Assembly: GCA_003952965.2 (NCBI GenBank)
Contig: CM025854.1
Coordinates: 20,940,111-21,004,110, forward strand
Source: Morella rubra
Taxonomy: Eukaryota; Streptophyta; Magnoliopsida; Fagales; Myricaceae
Direction: 5' to 3'
DNA: 64,000 nucleotides
A model generated the notes under the pieces. That model searched no databases. It was not told the origin of the DNA and saw only the letters and a list, made by a program, of their open reading frames with translations. Both the position numbers and the translations under genes were made by a program. Of the stretch, positions 35,163-48,004 are shown in pieces. Position 1 is the first letter of the stretch, and each line of letters starts with the position of its first letter.

Positions 35163-38100
35163 AGTAGGAGGAGGCCGACAAAGGATCGATCGATGTCTAT
35201 CCGGGATATTTTGGAGCTGTAAGAAAACAGCTTGTCCAAATTTGTGTACATATATATTGATTTCTGGTTTTTGAGTGCAGTGAAGCATTTGCATTGTTTT
35301 TACGTTTTAATCAATCATGGTTAATCTTTCATCAAAGGAAGGCAGGAGAAAAGACGAACAGGTTCAGTCGTCTATGAGAAGCCCTAGTTGAAGGTTCAGG
35401 GTCTTAAATATTGGTTGTAATTTCCCATTTTCGAGCCTTCTAGGCCTTTTGTTTTAATTTGTACCGATGGGGATTATTGTTTATTTAATTTTATTTCTTT
35501 CCAAATTGGTATTTTCACTAACTTTTACCCTAGTTTTTGTTGGTACATCTTTGACATTGACATCAACCAAGAAAATAATCTTCCTATCTCCACCACCAGA
35601 ATTTTTTTTTGACCCATCCAAACATAGGCTTAATTTGAGAAACTTCGGGAAAGTTTCCTACACGCCATAAAATCCAGCATATATGGCTAGTATCAATTTG
35701 GAGAGGTCGATCGAGCTTGTTGATAGACCCCCGTTACACCAGTCCCAAATTATATACATGTCAAAAATAATTAAACAACCATTTTTTCTTTGGAGATTAA
35801 TTGAGCTGATCAACTATTTTAGGGCAGATTTACAATTTTCAGCGAAAATTTATATATATCCAGGAGACAAGTCAACAACAAAATTGATTTTTGGAGTTTT
35901 GCTAACTTAGAGTCTAGATATTCTTTATTAACTAAGTAGTAAAATTTATATTCTTTTTAGTATAGAAATTAAGAAATTCGTCAGCACTCAGTTAATTTTC
36001 ATTACAAACTCGGCTGAACTTTTCATAATTTAACAATTTGGTTTCATGTCAGGACTCTATAGTTGTTTAATATGCCATGGTCTTATGGATATTGTTAGGG
36101 CTAATTTCTTTTTCTTTTTTCTTTTTGCTGCTAGAAAGTATTGGGAAAAAAAAAAACTTCATCATCAATTTGTGGCTAAAAAAAAAAAAAATCCCTCCCT
36201 CTTTTTTGCTTTCCATCAAATTTGTTGCTGAAAATGAAAAAATAATTGAAAAGGGTTTCTTTTTTGCTTTCCATCACTGGAAAACACATATATAGATGAC
36301 AAAAAGTTATCCATAGTGCCAACATATTTAATTAAGGTACGTTTGCAAACCATACTTTTCACAAAAATTTCTCTAAGAATTGTGCGTTGTGATCTTGGTC
36401 GAAAGTATAGGCCTGATCTACTCACTGGACAAATTCTGTATTTAGATATCGATCGATATCAATACCCGACATGATCCTTTTACTTTGCAAGAAAATGAAG
36501 AGCATATGCAGTTCTCAACTTTGGCTTGTAAGTTGTAAGGTAAGCCCCAAGTCGACATTGGCCAGTGGTACGAGAATCAGCATCCAGTTCCGTTTGAAGT
36601 GGCAAAGAATGGGGTCAATCATATATATATATATATACCAGCATATTTACATGGCCTCTGCAAGTGTTACTGCCATTATCTTTTTCTATTGCCTAATTTA
36701 TAAGTATTAATAGGTTTTTCTATCACGTGCCCAAAACAAAAACAAAAAAGGATATTTCTATCACCCAAAAAAAAAAAAAAACATCGAAGAGGAGGAGGAG
36801 GTTTTTCTATCCCCTAGTTGTCGGCCCAATTTCCAACAGGCAGTTGTACTAGTGCCACTTAAAGTTAATGCTTATCTTCATCATATTTTTGTCTTTCTTC
36901 TGAGCACTTGAAGGATATGTCTTAGGTTCGACCAGTTTTGTTACTTGCACGTGCCATTCTTTCCCGGTGCTCTCTGAGGTTCCAATCAATTATCCCATAA
37001 TAACCTGTTTTCTGAATATTTTTTTTGTTTTACTATTTTATATATCTGCCAATAAATTTTCTCTAATAGAATTATCAGTGATCGTGACTCTTAATTTAGA
37101 AATTAGGGGCTTCGAGAAAGAAAAAGAAAAAGGGGGCGATGGGGAATATGTTGATGTTTTGATCTTGATCAATTTAAACCAGCAGGATTACTTTTGCCTC
37201 CTTTGTCTTTTTCGGTTGAAATCCGAAGTCTTTTAAAACGATAATCAATGCTTAAATGAGCATAATGTAATAGAATATATTCATGTCGAAGTTTTAGAAT
37301 AAAATTGACAACTGACTATTCAATATAATAGTTCTAAATTTTTTCTTGATTTTTTCGATTGTAGTGTGAGATGAGAGGTCATAAATTTGGAATGTTTTGC
37401 CGGAAAAGATAAGTGTTGGATCAGAATCATCTCTAATTTACTTTTTAAATTAAATGGTTTGATTTAAAGAAAAAAAGACACTTGAAACATAAATTGTACT
37501 AGAGAATAAACATTATATGTTTTGAAATTAAGTAAGTCTTCAAAATTTATGATTTATTTTATAAAAAAATTTAATCCAAGTTAAATCTAGATGTGTCTAA
37601 ATTAATAGTTAAAATTAAATTATAGCATATTCAGCATATTAACTTAATTAATAAAATGAGTTGAGTCACGGTTCGGTTTGGATTATTTATTTATTATTAT
37701 TATTATTTTGTAGATTTCTGATTCTCATGAATTATATATATTCTATACATTTTGCCTTTGGTGTTACTATAATCACTTCCGGTAACACCTACCCCAAAAG
37801 CGTTCCGACCTTTCAGTTCTAATTTGTCCTTTCCGCCTGGAAAAGGGCGCAGAAGGGAAACGAAAAAGTGACGCGTAACTCGTTCTTCTTTGGTTTCAGG
37901 AAAATTCGAGGTGTCGTTTTCAACGAAACAGGGAATATAGTCAACTCGTATCTGCGGAAGCTTCTTTCAACTGATGTGCATACTCAGCACCAATGTCCCA
38001 TGGACCCAAGAGTCTCTCTGCACTTAAGAAAATGCTTGAGGCAGAATAATATCGACATTATCAAATTGAAAGAGGGAAGTGACCCATTAATTAGTGGGAT

Positions 38101-38358
38101 TCTCATTCTCATCCCACCACTAACACATCAAAGTAGTTTCCATATTCTCTGCCATTGGCCTTCCCGGAATTGTTTTCCCTTACAAATTGCTTTCCCTTCC
38201 TCTTTCCTTCTTTTGGCTCAATGCTCAGTGGGTCCCTTGCACTAATAACCCGTCACCCAATTCCCTCGATCGTGACAGTCATCATGATCTTGAAAATCTC
38301 CAACTTTCTGCCTCTTCTTCTACTCTGGTATCTTCACTCATGCTGGGTTGCAACAGAC
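35163..38358. other. Intergenic region and 5' leader of the receptor kinase gene
   Basis: The AMT 3' UTR is followed by an AT-rich spacer with a short (AT)n run at about 36619. From about 37860 the sequence is GC-richer and probably belongs to the promoter and 5' UTR of the receptor kinase gene. No coding sequence could be supported. Confidence 0.5.
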
Positions 38359-41300
38359 ATGGCTCAAATGAGTATGTTTCCATCTAAATTTATTTTCTTC
38401 TGAACTTCCATTTCTTAGTAAAAATATCTAGTTTGTACGATTTCATATTGAGTCTTGGTGTGTATCGTGTTTTGTTTGATGCTATGGAGCATGCTTGATA
38501 TGAATTGGTGTTCCTACCTCGGGTTCTTTGACGTGGAAAGGTTTCTCATTTCTTTTGCGTCTGGCTCTCGCAGTATAATCATTCTTGCACTAAATTAGTA
38601 TCCCATTTTTCACTTGTAAAGATATTTTCTCTACGTAGTTCTAAGTCATCACTTTGTCTCTACTATTTTCCATTTTTTGTTCGTTTGTCTATATTCTATG
38701 TACCTGTGTTGAAGGGGAAGGGGGTGGCGGTTGGTTATTCGGTGGTAGAACATATAAGTTCAAATTTGTGAGGAATGACGCAAGCCTAATCCAACTATAG
38801 GGGTGTTAAATTTGTGCAGAAGAGAGTAGGTTGAATTTGACTCTTCTAAGTCTGCTGTGTTTAGTAGCGACTAAGATTTTATGACACCTGAAAGGAGAAA
38901 AAAAGAAAAAGGAATCGCGATTTTTGTTTGATTGGTCTCTAACCCAAAAAATTTGGCTTATTAGAGATGAGTTTTTCCATTCTATTGAAGAATAATGAAA
39001 AGTTTGGGCTTCTGACTTCGCTTTGCAACTTGCTTGTATTGATAAAAGAGAGGGAGAGGGGGAGAGAAAAAGAAGAGAGTTATTTTAATCATAGTTCATT
39101 ACCGGGAAGATCATAAGGTATGTTTTAGTCTGATTCGACAAAATTGTCTTTTGCTCACGGATGGACCGTTCAATCATGGAAATATTTATTTCTTAGGGAA
39201 AATGATTTTCCTTTTTTTTTTTTGGGTACAATAATTTCTGTTCAATGAAGCCTCTGATAAATGAGTTTTAAATTTCATTGAAGAATATCGGCAGAAAGAT
39301 GAGGCTAACTAATTTTTCTCGACTGTGTTTCTTGCTAACCAAAGAGAGGAAACAGTATCGGTCATATGGAACACCAAGACATAGGAAAAAGGCTGATCTT
39401 GTCTTGCCGATGAAACCGGTGGGGAATCGAAAAAGTCATTTTTGGTCTTTTCTCAATGTATGTTTCCCTATCCAAGGAAAGAGGAAGCAAAGACATTGTA
39501 AAGTCGTTAGAAGTTTTGATCCGCCTATTTTGAAGACAACACTGGCTGTTGGTTGTTCTCCACAAGTGAAATCGTGAAATAGCTGCTATGGCTTGATAGG
39601 TTGCGTCACCTAAACTGCCTCTTGAGGGTTCGTGATTAGAAAGGGTGGTGGTACATCAGGCATCTCATAAACATTTTGGATCGTGTAGCTAAGAGTATAA
39701 CTACGCCTCTAGGCTCCTTTGGCTGAGGAAACTTTTCTAAGTGCTGCCCTGCTCAACTTGTATTTGACTAGTGGGGGGTTTTAAGGATTATGCTTAACTG
39801 AAGCCAACTTAAAGACCAACAGAATTCACATTTTTGGTTGTTTTGCGACATTACTAATTGTTGGGCTACTTTGAACCCTCTTGAGGCTTCGCTTTGATTT
39901 TGGCTGCAGCATACATCATTTTAAAGGTCTGGACGGCCAAGCACAAGGATTTAAGTCATGAGGGTGGTCCCTTCATTCAAAAATGCTGTAGGGACAAGTA
40001 TTGGATAATGAACTTTGCATTTTGTTTTGTCCTTTTTTGTTTAATTTTTATAAAGATTTTGAAGACAAGGAACTTATAAGAAAAAATGTTATACTATTCA
40101 AGTTGATCTTGTAGCCTATTTGCTCATTCTTGTTCCATATCTTGTCCTTCTTGCTATCCCAGACCATATGTGGGCTTCCTAAGCATGCCTTATTGTGATT
40201 CCTACTCTATTTGCTTTACTTTGCATTTTAGACAAAGCATATGGCTATTGCGGCTGTCCTTGGATTCAGAGTGTGCATTTAGAGTCTTCCAATGATGTGA
40301 ATATGTCCTGTCCTTGTTTGTGATGCAGGATTTACGTTCCGCTAATTTTTTCGTTCCCCCCCCCCCCCAAAACAGTCATTCACTACTCGATGCAGCTTAA
40401 AGACCGCAAAATGTCCGTTTTCTTCTCCCTTTACTTGATTTGATAATTTGTTTTTCCTTTATGTAGAGTGCTGGAAGTGGGGCAGGAGGTCAACAACTCC
40501 AAGTGAGTGCTCCTCAGAGATTCAAGACGGTTGCATATTTGTAACTTTTTTAAGCTGCCATCCTTTGAAGCTTATCTTACGCTGGCTAATATTCCTCATT
40601 TTCCTAAATATTGGCTACTCATCCAAAGAACCTGATGTGGAAGGTACTGTGACGTTGCACCTTTGTTTGTTGGGACTACAGTTTCTGTCATGTTTATTCT
40701 TGTGTTTGTGCATCATTAATTGATGTATTTTTTGAGCTATTATAGTTTAATGTATAAATATGGTTCAGATTTATTACACGTATAATTTCAATTGTTAATT
40801 GTTTAAAACCTCTTTTTGTAGTACAGTGTAACTTTAGATATAGTTTAGTTTTTTTTCCATCCATTGATAGTGCCAAATTTATTGTGGTGCTTTTTCTTCT
40901 TTACTAATTTATTCTGTCTAGTTCAGTAGCCGCTAACTTGCTCTTCAGTTTTCCTTGCCTAACAAAAATTGAGTTCGTTTTCTTTCTTTCTCTCTTCCTC
41001 TCTTTCTCCCCCTTTTCTTTTGCTGAATTATGTCCCTCAGATGGTTGGGTTTGGTCACAAATTCTTTCCTGCTTATCAGTGAAGAAAAAATGGTGGACGC
41101 ATGATGTGTGGAATATATACGCCTTCCTTTAGAACAGCACAAGTGAGTAATCTGGAGGAATAAAATAAATTAATAGCTATTTTGATTATCACAAAGAATG
41201 TAGCAGAAAGGAAATAAAATCAAGTTTGTATCCGTAAAGAAGACTCAGATGTGATGCTGAAGATGGTCCGCCATCAGCTACTGAATTGACACTTATGTAC

Positions 41301-44300
41301 ACATATTTTAGAATAAGGAAAAAATATTACAATTGAAGGTTGAGGGTTTCCGCTCATGTGTTTCTCTATTGTTTTGTTCAATACATCTTGGTATCGGCAA
41401 GGGACGTGTGATGGCATGATGTGATAAGTTCACTAAGATCGCTTATTGCAGTGGTTTTTAATAGTAGAGCAAGCGGTAACATTGCTGAAAAGAGCCTGAA
41501 CTAAGCTTGAATACACGTAATTCCACAATAGGTCTTAGATTTCTCTGTATGTTCAACTTTATGGTCTAAGAGATTTGAAAAACCTATCTGGTGCATGTAT
41601 CCTTGTAGTCGTCAACATCCAGGAGGCGCCCAATCAATTTGCTAACTCCCTGTAGCTTGACCCATTTACGGATCACCATAAGAAACTCAAGCCATATACT
41701 GAGAAATTCAAGCGATAATCACTCAAGAGATCAATAAAGCCATGCAAGTTAATCCAACCGTGGGGCTTAACTTAGTTCGAGACTAACAATGTACAGGGCT
41801 TACATAGCATGTGAAATTTATTTTAAGTGATTGTCTCATAAAATATAATTCAGCTGTACAATGACCCAATCAACAGGGATCTGTGCTTGATACTCATGCA
41901 AAGAATCTAGGCATATGAATGACATCCATAGCATTGAAATTTCTGTAGTACATCATAAACTTGTCTAACTGCAATAGATATCTAACAGCCTTATGACTTG
42001 GTGGCCTAAAAGGTAGGAAAAAACACTCCATAGCAGAAAGATTTAGGGTCACATTACCAGTTTCTTCTTCCCATTCTCTTTTCTTTTTTCCTTTTCCTTT
42101 TTTGACATTTATCGTACGGATTTGATTGTTTTCCCAGCCATCTTTGGCTACTGTATTGTTGCATCTTATGCTAAATGTTTTGATTGCCCACTTGTCAATG
42201 TTCAGGTGAAGCGTTGATTGATTTGATAAAGGCGCTTAATGACTCCAATAACCAAATAACAGATTGGAATGATCATTTTGTGAGCCCGTGCTTTAGTTGG
42301 TCTCATGTGACTTGTAGGAATGGACATGTCATAGCCCTGTAAGTTCATCAGCTTGCAAGATTCACGTTAATGGGATTATATCAAGTTTTCCTGGTGGCTA
42401 ACTAGTCCATTTTTATTCTCAGTTTGATAAGTTGCATTGTTTTATCAAGGAATCTGTTTATTTTTTGCAGCACATATAGTTTGTTAATGTACTGATTTGC
42501 AGGAGTCTGGGTTCAAAAGGATTTTCAGGGATGCTTTCACCCTCAATTACCAAAGTGAAATTTTTGGTTAGCTTGTAAGTGATTATCTTGATGCATAAGG
42601 TTGCAGTATTCATCTAATAAGATACAGTATGCTCCTTGTAGCGTGTGTCGTATTTGTTTGAATTTACTGAAAGGACAGTTTAGAATCTCAGCATAGAAAT
42701 GGCTGAAATTCATCAAATGTTAGCTTGATGAGTATCCTCATTCTTGTACTGCTATCTTTAATATCCTTTTTTCTAGTTCAAGACAAATATAGTGCCTGAT
42801 AAAACATAGAAACTTGTTTTGCTACAAACTAGTGAGCGTGGATGGTATTGAAAAGTATTAGGTAGTAAACCTCACATGAGTGAGAAGAAGTTCATCTGTG
42901 TAGTTGACAAGTTTTCAATGACCAATGAATTTTTCTCAAGTGATTGAAAGGGTGTAGAAGATCTACACGTATAGTTGCTGGTTCCTTTCATTTTTGACAT
43001 CGGATGTATTTTCAATCTTTCTTTAATGTTCATGAGTTGGTTAATCAAATTTGGTGTCATTTCTAAGGGATGTGTTTTATCCATGATGCAAATTATTATC
43101 ATGTTTTACTTATATACTCGCCTCATGCAGGGAATTACAGAACAATAACCTATCTGGTGTGCTGCCTGATTATCTTGCCAACTTGACGCTCCTTCAAAAT
43201 CTAAACCTTGCGAATAACAAATTCAATGGCTCCATTCCTGTCACTTGGGGTGATCTTTCCAGTCTAAAGCACCTGTAAGACTGCAATTTGTGTTTCTTAA
43301 ACTGTGAAATTCTCTCAATTGGTGTCCCCCTTGATTTATTTTTTCAGTGTTGATGTAACTTTCCCTGTAAACACATCTATTGTCCACATATAAATTTTCT
43401 ATTGTACGCAGCCAAAAATTGAAATGAAATAAGTGCTGATGTCACCTGTGATTCAGGATATTGAGGGGAAACCACTTATCTGGAACCATTCCTGATTCAA
43501 TTACGAATATTAGTGGATTGACAGAACTGTAAGGACTGTTCATTTTAAGCCTTCTGTTGTTGTTCGTCTTTGCTGCTTAATTCAAATAAGTTGTTCTCCC
43601 TTAAGCTTTTAAGCTGTATGCCAAAGTTCATAATGTTGGCGATTTTGTTTTTCCCAATAAACAGGGATCTTTCCTCCAATGATTTATCTGGAAGAATTCC
43701 TGTGGAACTCTTTTCCATTCTATCATTTAAGTAAGTGTATTACAAATTCCAAAACTCTTTCGTATTTTGATGACTTTTTATAATGTCAGATTGTCTTAGT
43801 TTTATTTATCATCTTAGTCTAAGTAAAATTCCAATTAGTGGACGAATAACATAGCCCCTAAGCTAAGAAATTGTTTCTCACAATGGATGACGGAAAATCC
43901 TATTTGTTTTGAATTTCTGTGCATGGACTTCACAACAAGGGAGTGATTCCGAAGATGGTTGTTATACTTGTGCATTCAAAACTGGGCCTTTTATTACTTA
44001 TGCAATGCCACTTTGTTCTAGTTGGATTTTTCATGAATACTAAGGTGAAATTTCCAATATCAGTACTCTTATATGGAATGTTGGCGCTTAAGAAGATGCC
44101 AGGTTGCAAGTGGTGACGTTTGATGGAGGGTGATAAAGTTGACAACGATCAATTTTGTTTTTTGTTTTTTTTGGGCCCATGTCATCCTCACCTTCAACTA
44201 CCCTTCCTCACCATTTACTTTAAAATACATAGTTGATGCAGATAGCTTTGTGTAGATTATATTACGCTTGTACCGGTGCAGATCACGCTGAATCAAGGTC

Positions 44301-47300
44301 ATGGAGGGCTCTTGAAAGTAGAGATGACTGCAGAACATGTCTGAGTTCTTTTCTGATTTTTTTTTTTCAAAAATCTGAAAAAGTGACCATCATCCTCTTA
44401 TGCATACATTCTCTCATACTCTCTCTCTCTCTTGCCCCCCCATCCCCCCCTCCCGACGAAAAAAAAAGGGAAAAAAGATAAAGAAGGTTGCAATAAATAC
44501 ATGCACGTATATATTTACCTAATCAAACTAAGCTGCTGAAGGGGTTACTGCCACTTTGACCTTGCCATCCTCTTCCTTTCAGTAAGTCTCTCGCCTCCAT
44601 ACTATTTGGATAGAGAATTAAGCTAATCCAATTAATCTACTGGAGGGGTTGCAGCCACTTTTGTTTTCCAACTATATATGCTTGTGCACTTGAGATACAT
44701 TCTTGGAAGGTGCTTGTGAAAACCTTCAATCTGGAACTAGAATTAGGGAGGATAATGAAGGAATGTTAAAATAGTTGAATGGTTAAAGCTTTTCTCACAG
44801 ATCTAACTTTCCAGTTTGCTTATTGTCTGATATCTAGTATTACCAATTGGTTTTACTGTTGATACACTTGACTATTGTTGTTTGGGGATAGAAGCCGTAA
44901 GAACCTAAAATTTAGCTTCTCCAGCGAGCAGAATGTTTGAGGTATATAATGCAACTATTATTTCCGAATAAGCTAACCGTGCTCCATCAATGTTAAGTCT
45001 AATTTGTAAGTGACTCAAAATCAAAATTTGATTTGTTAGCCTCGGTGTACTGCTTAGTTTGCTTATAATACTTCCAAAGTTTTATGTGATGTTATGGATC
45101 AATGTTTGAGTTACATGCATACATCAATAAGGAAGGACGTTTTTGTTTTAGATAACATTTATACATGGCTAGTTATCGAAAGCATTATTTTTGTCAGTTT
45201 TACAGGAACACATCTTACCTGTGACCCTAGATTGGAGCAACCTTGTGTTTCTCGTTCTCCTCTTCCAGGTTTACAGATACTGTTTACATATACCATTCAC
45301 ATTCAAACTATCAAGGCAATACTTACATTATAGGTATTTGGCAGTTTCGACCAGGAAGTCAAAACTTGGAGCAGTGGTAACTTCTGCAAGTTGTGGTGCA
45401 ATCCTACTTTTGTCCGTTGGGGCCATGTTTGCTTACAGAAATCATTATGTAAACAAAATCAAACATGATATATTTGTTGATGTTGCAGGTAATTTTTGCC
45501 TTTGGCTCTTTGATCTCTGAGTGGTCTTGTATATCACTGTCTGTAGTAATGGTATTATCATACCACATCAACTTTATCTATTTACCTTTTACTGTCAACC
45601 ATCTCCCTCTCAGTATCTTGTAAAATATGCTTAATAATTCACTAATGGATGCATTGACTTCCTGAGATAACAGTTGTGTTCCATTTTCCTACGAACTTGT
45701 ACTCAAACAATTCGCTTAAAGGAAGTGCGTATTGGATACATCTGAATGATTCATGTCAAAGTAACATCTTATGTTTTTTCCATTTTAGGTGAAGATGATC
45801 GGAAAATTTCCTTTGGCCAGCTGAGAAGATTTTCTTTGCGTGAACTCCAACTTGCAACTGACAATTTCAGTGAAAGCAACCTAATTGGACAAGGAGGTTT
45901 TGGGAAAGTTTACAGAGGTGTCCTCTCAGACAACACAAAGGTTGCTGTCAAACGCCTTACAGATTATTACAGTCCTGGAGGAGAGGCTGCATTCCAAAGA
46001 GAAGTTCAACTTATAAGCGTTGCAGTTCACAGGAATCTATTGCGGTTGATAGGATTTTGTACAACCTCGTCAGAGAAGATCCTAGTTTATCCATTCATGC
46101 AAAATCTGAGTGTTGCATACCGCTTAAGAGGTATATCCAATCACTATGCTTTTATCCATTTTTTTTTCTGGTTTTCTCTAAGTCCTTACAATTATAGGTT
46201 AGACTAACTTGTTGCAGTATGTTCTTCCTCAATCCAGCCTCCCCCACAACACAAAAAAAAAAAAAAAGAAAGAAAGAGAAAAAGAAAATAAACGAAGATA
46301 TCTTCTTTCAATCCTTCATTGCTTCTCAATTTATTGTTTTGCAACTGCATCATGTAACATTTGGATTTGACCCTCAGGGTGATTCCGAGCATGAAGGTAT
46401 AATTGGTTCAACTGGTAAACATTTTGGTGAATGTACAAGTTGGCTCCGTTAGTTGAAGTTCTTGGCATTATACTAATAGTTGAGATTTGAAATCAAATCC
46501 TACTCTTACCTAGGTTGGGTAGGTTATATAAGGGGAGGACTACTGTCTATTATATAGCCGGACTTTTTATGACTCTTCAGTAGTTCAGTATCTTGATCAA
46601 ATGCACGGTTAGATTGCATGACATCCTCATTCCATCTTGTTTGTAAACTTTTAAAAGCACATATCTCATCTTGTGAATCAGATTAGAATATATGCCTACT
46701 AAAAGAATGAATTTCAACTATACCGGCGCCTTGAAAATTTGGCCTGCATGATAAGCGTGTTGAGGATACCCCGAAGATGGGCTTGACAGACTTATTAAAA
46801 GTAAAAGAAATTGAGCGTGTGTTTTGAAGAGTTACACCAGATATGCTTGAACTGACAGGTGTAGAAGTTCGATTTCTGTCTTTTAGGATTCCATCGCAAC
46901 ATGGTTGCGAGTAGATGGTGGATAATTCTAGGAACATTAGATTGTTACCTTTATAATTGGTTACCTCTTTTTTTTTTCATCTGAGCTATAATTGGTGCTG
47001 GCCGCAACGTGTGATTATGGATTGCGAAATGAAGTAGTAACCTCATGTGATCTCTATCTCACTTATTTTTCGACTAACTTGATAATGAGGGGTGCTGATG
47101 TTTCAATTTTCTTACTTTTTCCTTCAATGTATGCCATAGATTTAAAACCTGGAGAGAAAGGCTTGGACTGGCCGACAAGGAAACGTGTGGCTTTTGGTGC
47201 AGCCCATGGCTTGGAGTATCTACATGAACATTGTAATCCTAAGATCATACACCGTGATCTAAAGGCTGCAAATATCCTACTAGACGATGATTTTGAACCT

Positions 47301-48004
47301 GTTCTTGGGGATTTTGGGCTGGCAAAGCTGGTTGATTCCAAATTAACTCACGTAACCACTCAAGTGCGTGGGACCATGGGTCACATTGCCCCCGAGTATT
47401 TGTCCACCGGAAAATCGTCCGAAAAGACAGATGTGTTTGGATATGGCATAACACTTCTTGAACTTGTCACAGGTCAACGTGCAATAGATTTCTCTCGTCT
47501 TGAAGAGGAAGAGGATGTTCTTCTGCTTGATCATGTAAGATTTTTAAATATGAAACTTACCTATACCAACTGCTGTTCATGTGCTACTATGCATACATAT
47601 GAATTGTCCATGGAGATGGGTCTTCTTTTAGAAAAATAACAAAAAGAAAAAACTGGGTGCGTCTTATGTGGTTTGTGACTGATTATTGACAGATAAAGAA
47701 GTTGCAGAGAGAAAATAGGCTGGATGACATTGTGGATAGGAACTTGAAGACTTACGATACCATAGAAGTTGAGACAATTGTTCAGGTTGCATTACTATGC
47801 ACTCAGAGCTCACCAGAGGACCGTCCAACCATGGCAGAAGTGGTGGAAATGCTGCGGGGAGTGGGTCTGGCACAGAGATGGGCTGAGTGGGAGCAGCTCG
47901 AAGAAGTTAGGAATCGAGAGTTCTCCCTCGCGTCTCACAATTTTACTTGGGCTGAAGAGTCAACACACGATCCAGAAGCTATTCAGTTGTCCAGAGCAAG
48001 ATAG
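38359..48004 (+). CDS. LRR receptor-like serine/threonine kinase, At5g63710 type
   Basis: Exons 38359-38371, 40467-40643, 42206-42338, 42503-42574, 43131-43274, 43457-43528, 43665-43730, 45198-45268, 45345-45488, 45789-46130, 47140-47534 and 47693-48004 give 646 residues in phase. The 13-base first exon (MAQM) is the least certain part. In order: a hydrophobic signal/anchor near residue 40-55, an LRRNT block ([29 protein letters not shown]), short LRRs, a membrane span near 259-280, and the kinase domain. The kinase has [24 protein letters not shown] (about 449), DFG and APE, so it is an RD kinase expected to be active. The juxtamembrane block [12 protein letters not shown] and the tail [12 protein letters not shown] match what I recall of Arabidopsis At5g63710. 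Ligand and pathway are unknown. Large introns at 38372-40466 and 43731-45197 show nothing I can name, apart from the C13 tract. Confidence 0.93.
40356..40368. repeat. Poly-C tract (13 C) in the first receptor-kinase intron
   Basis: Thirteen consecutive C about 100 bp before the exon 2 acceptor (40466) of the LRR kinase gene. Confidence 0.95.

Noticed and set aside
39278-39577. A 99-codon frame in the first receptor-kinase intron
   Set aside because: No recognisable domain, no splice or promoter context; likely chance.
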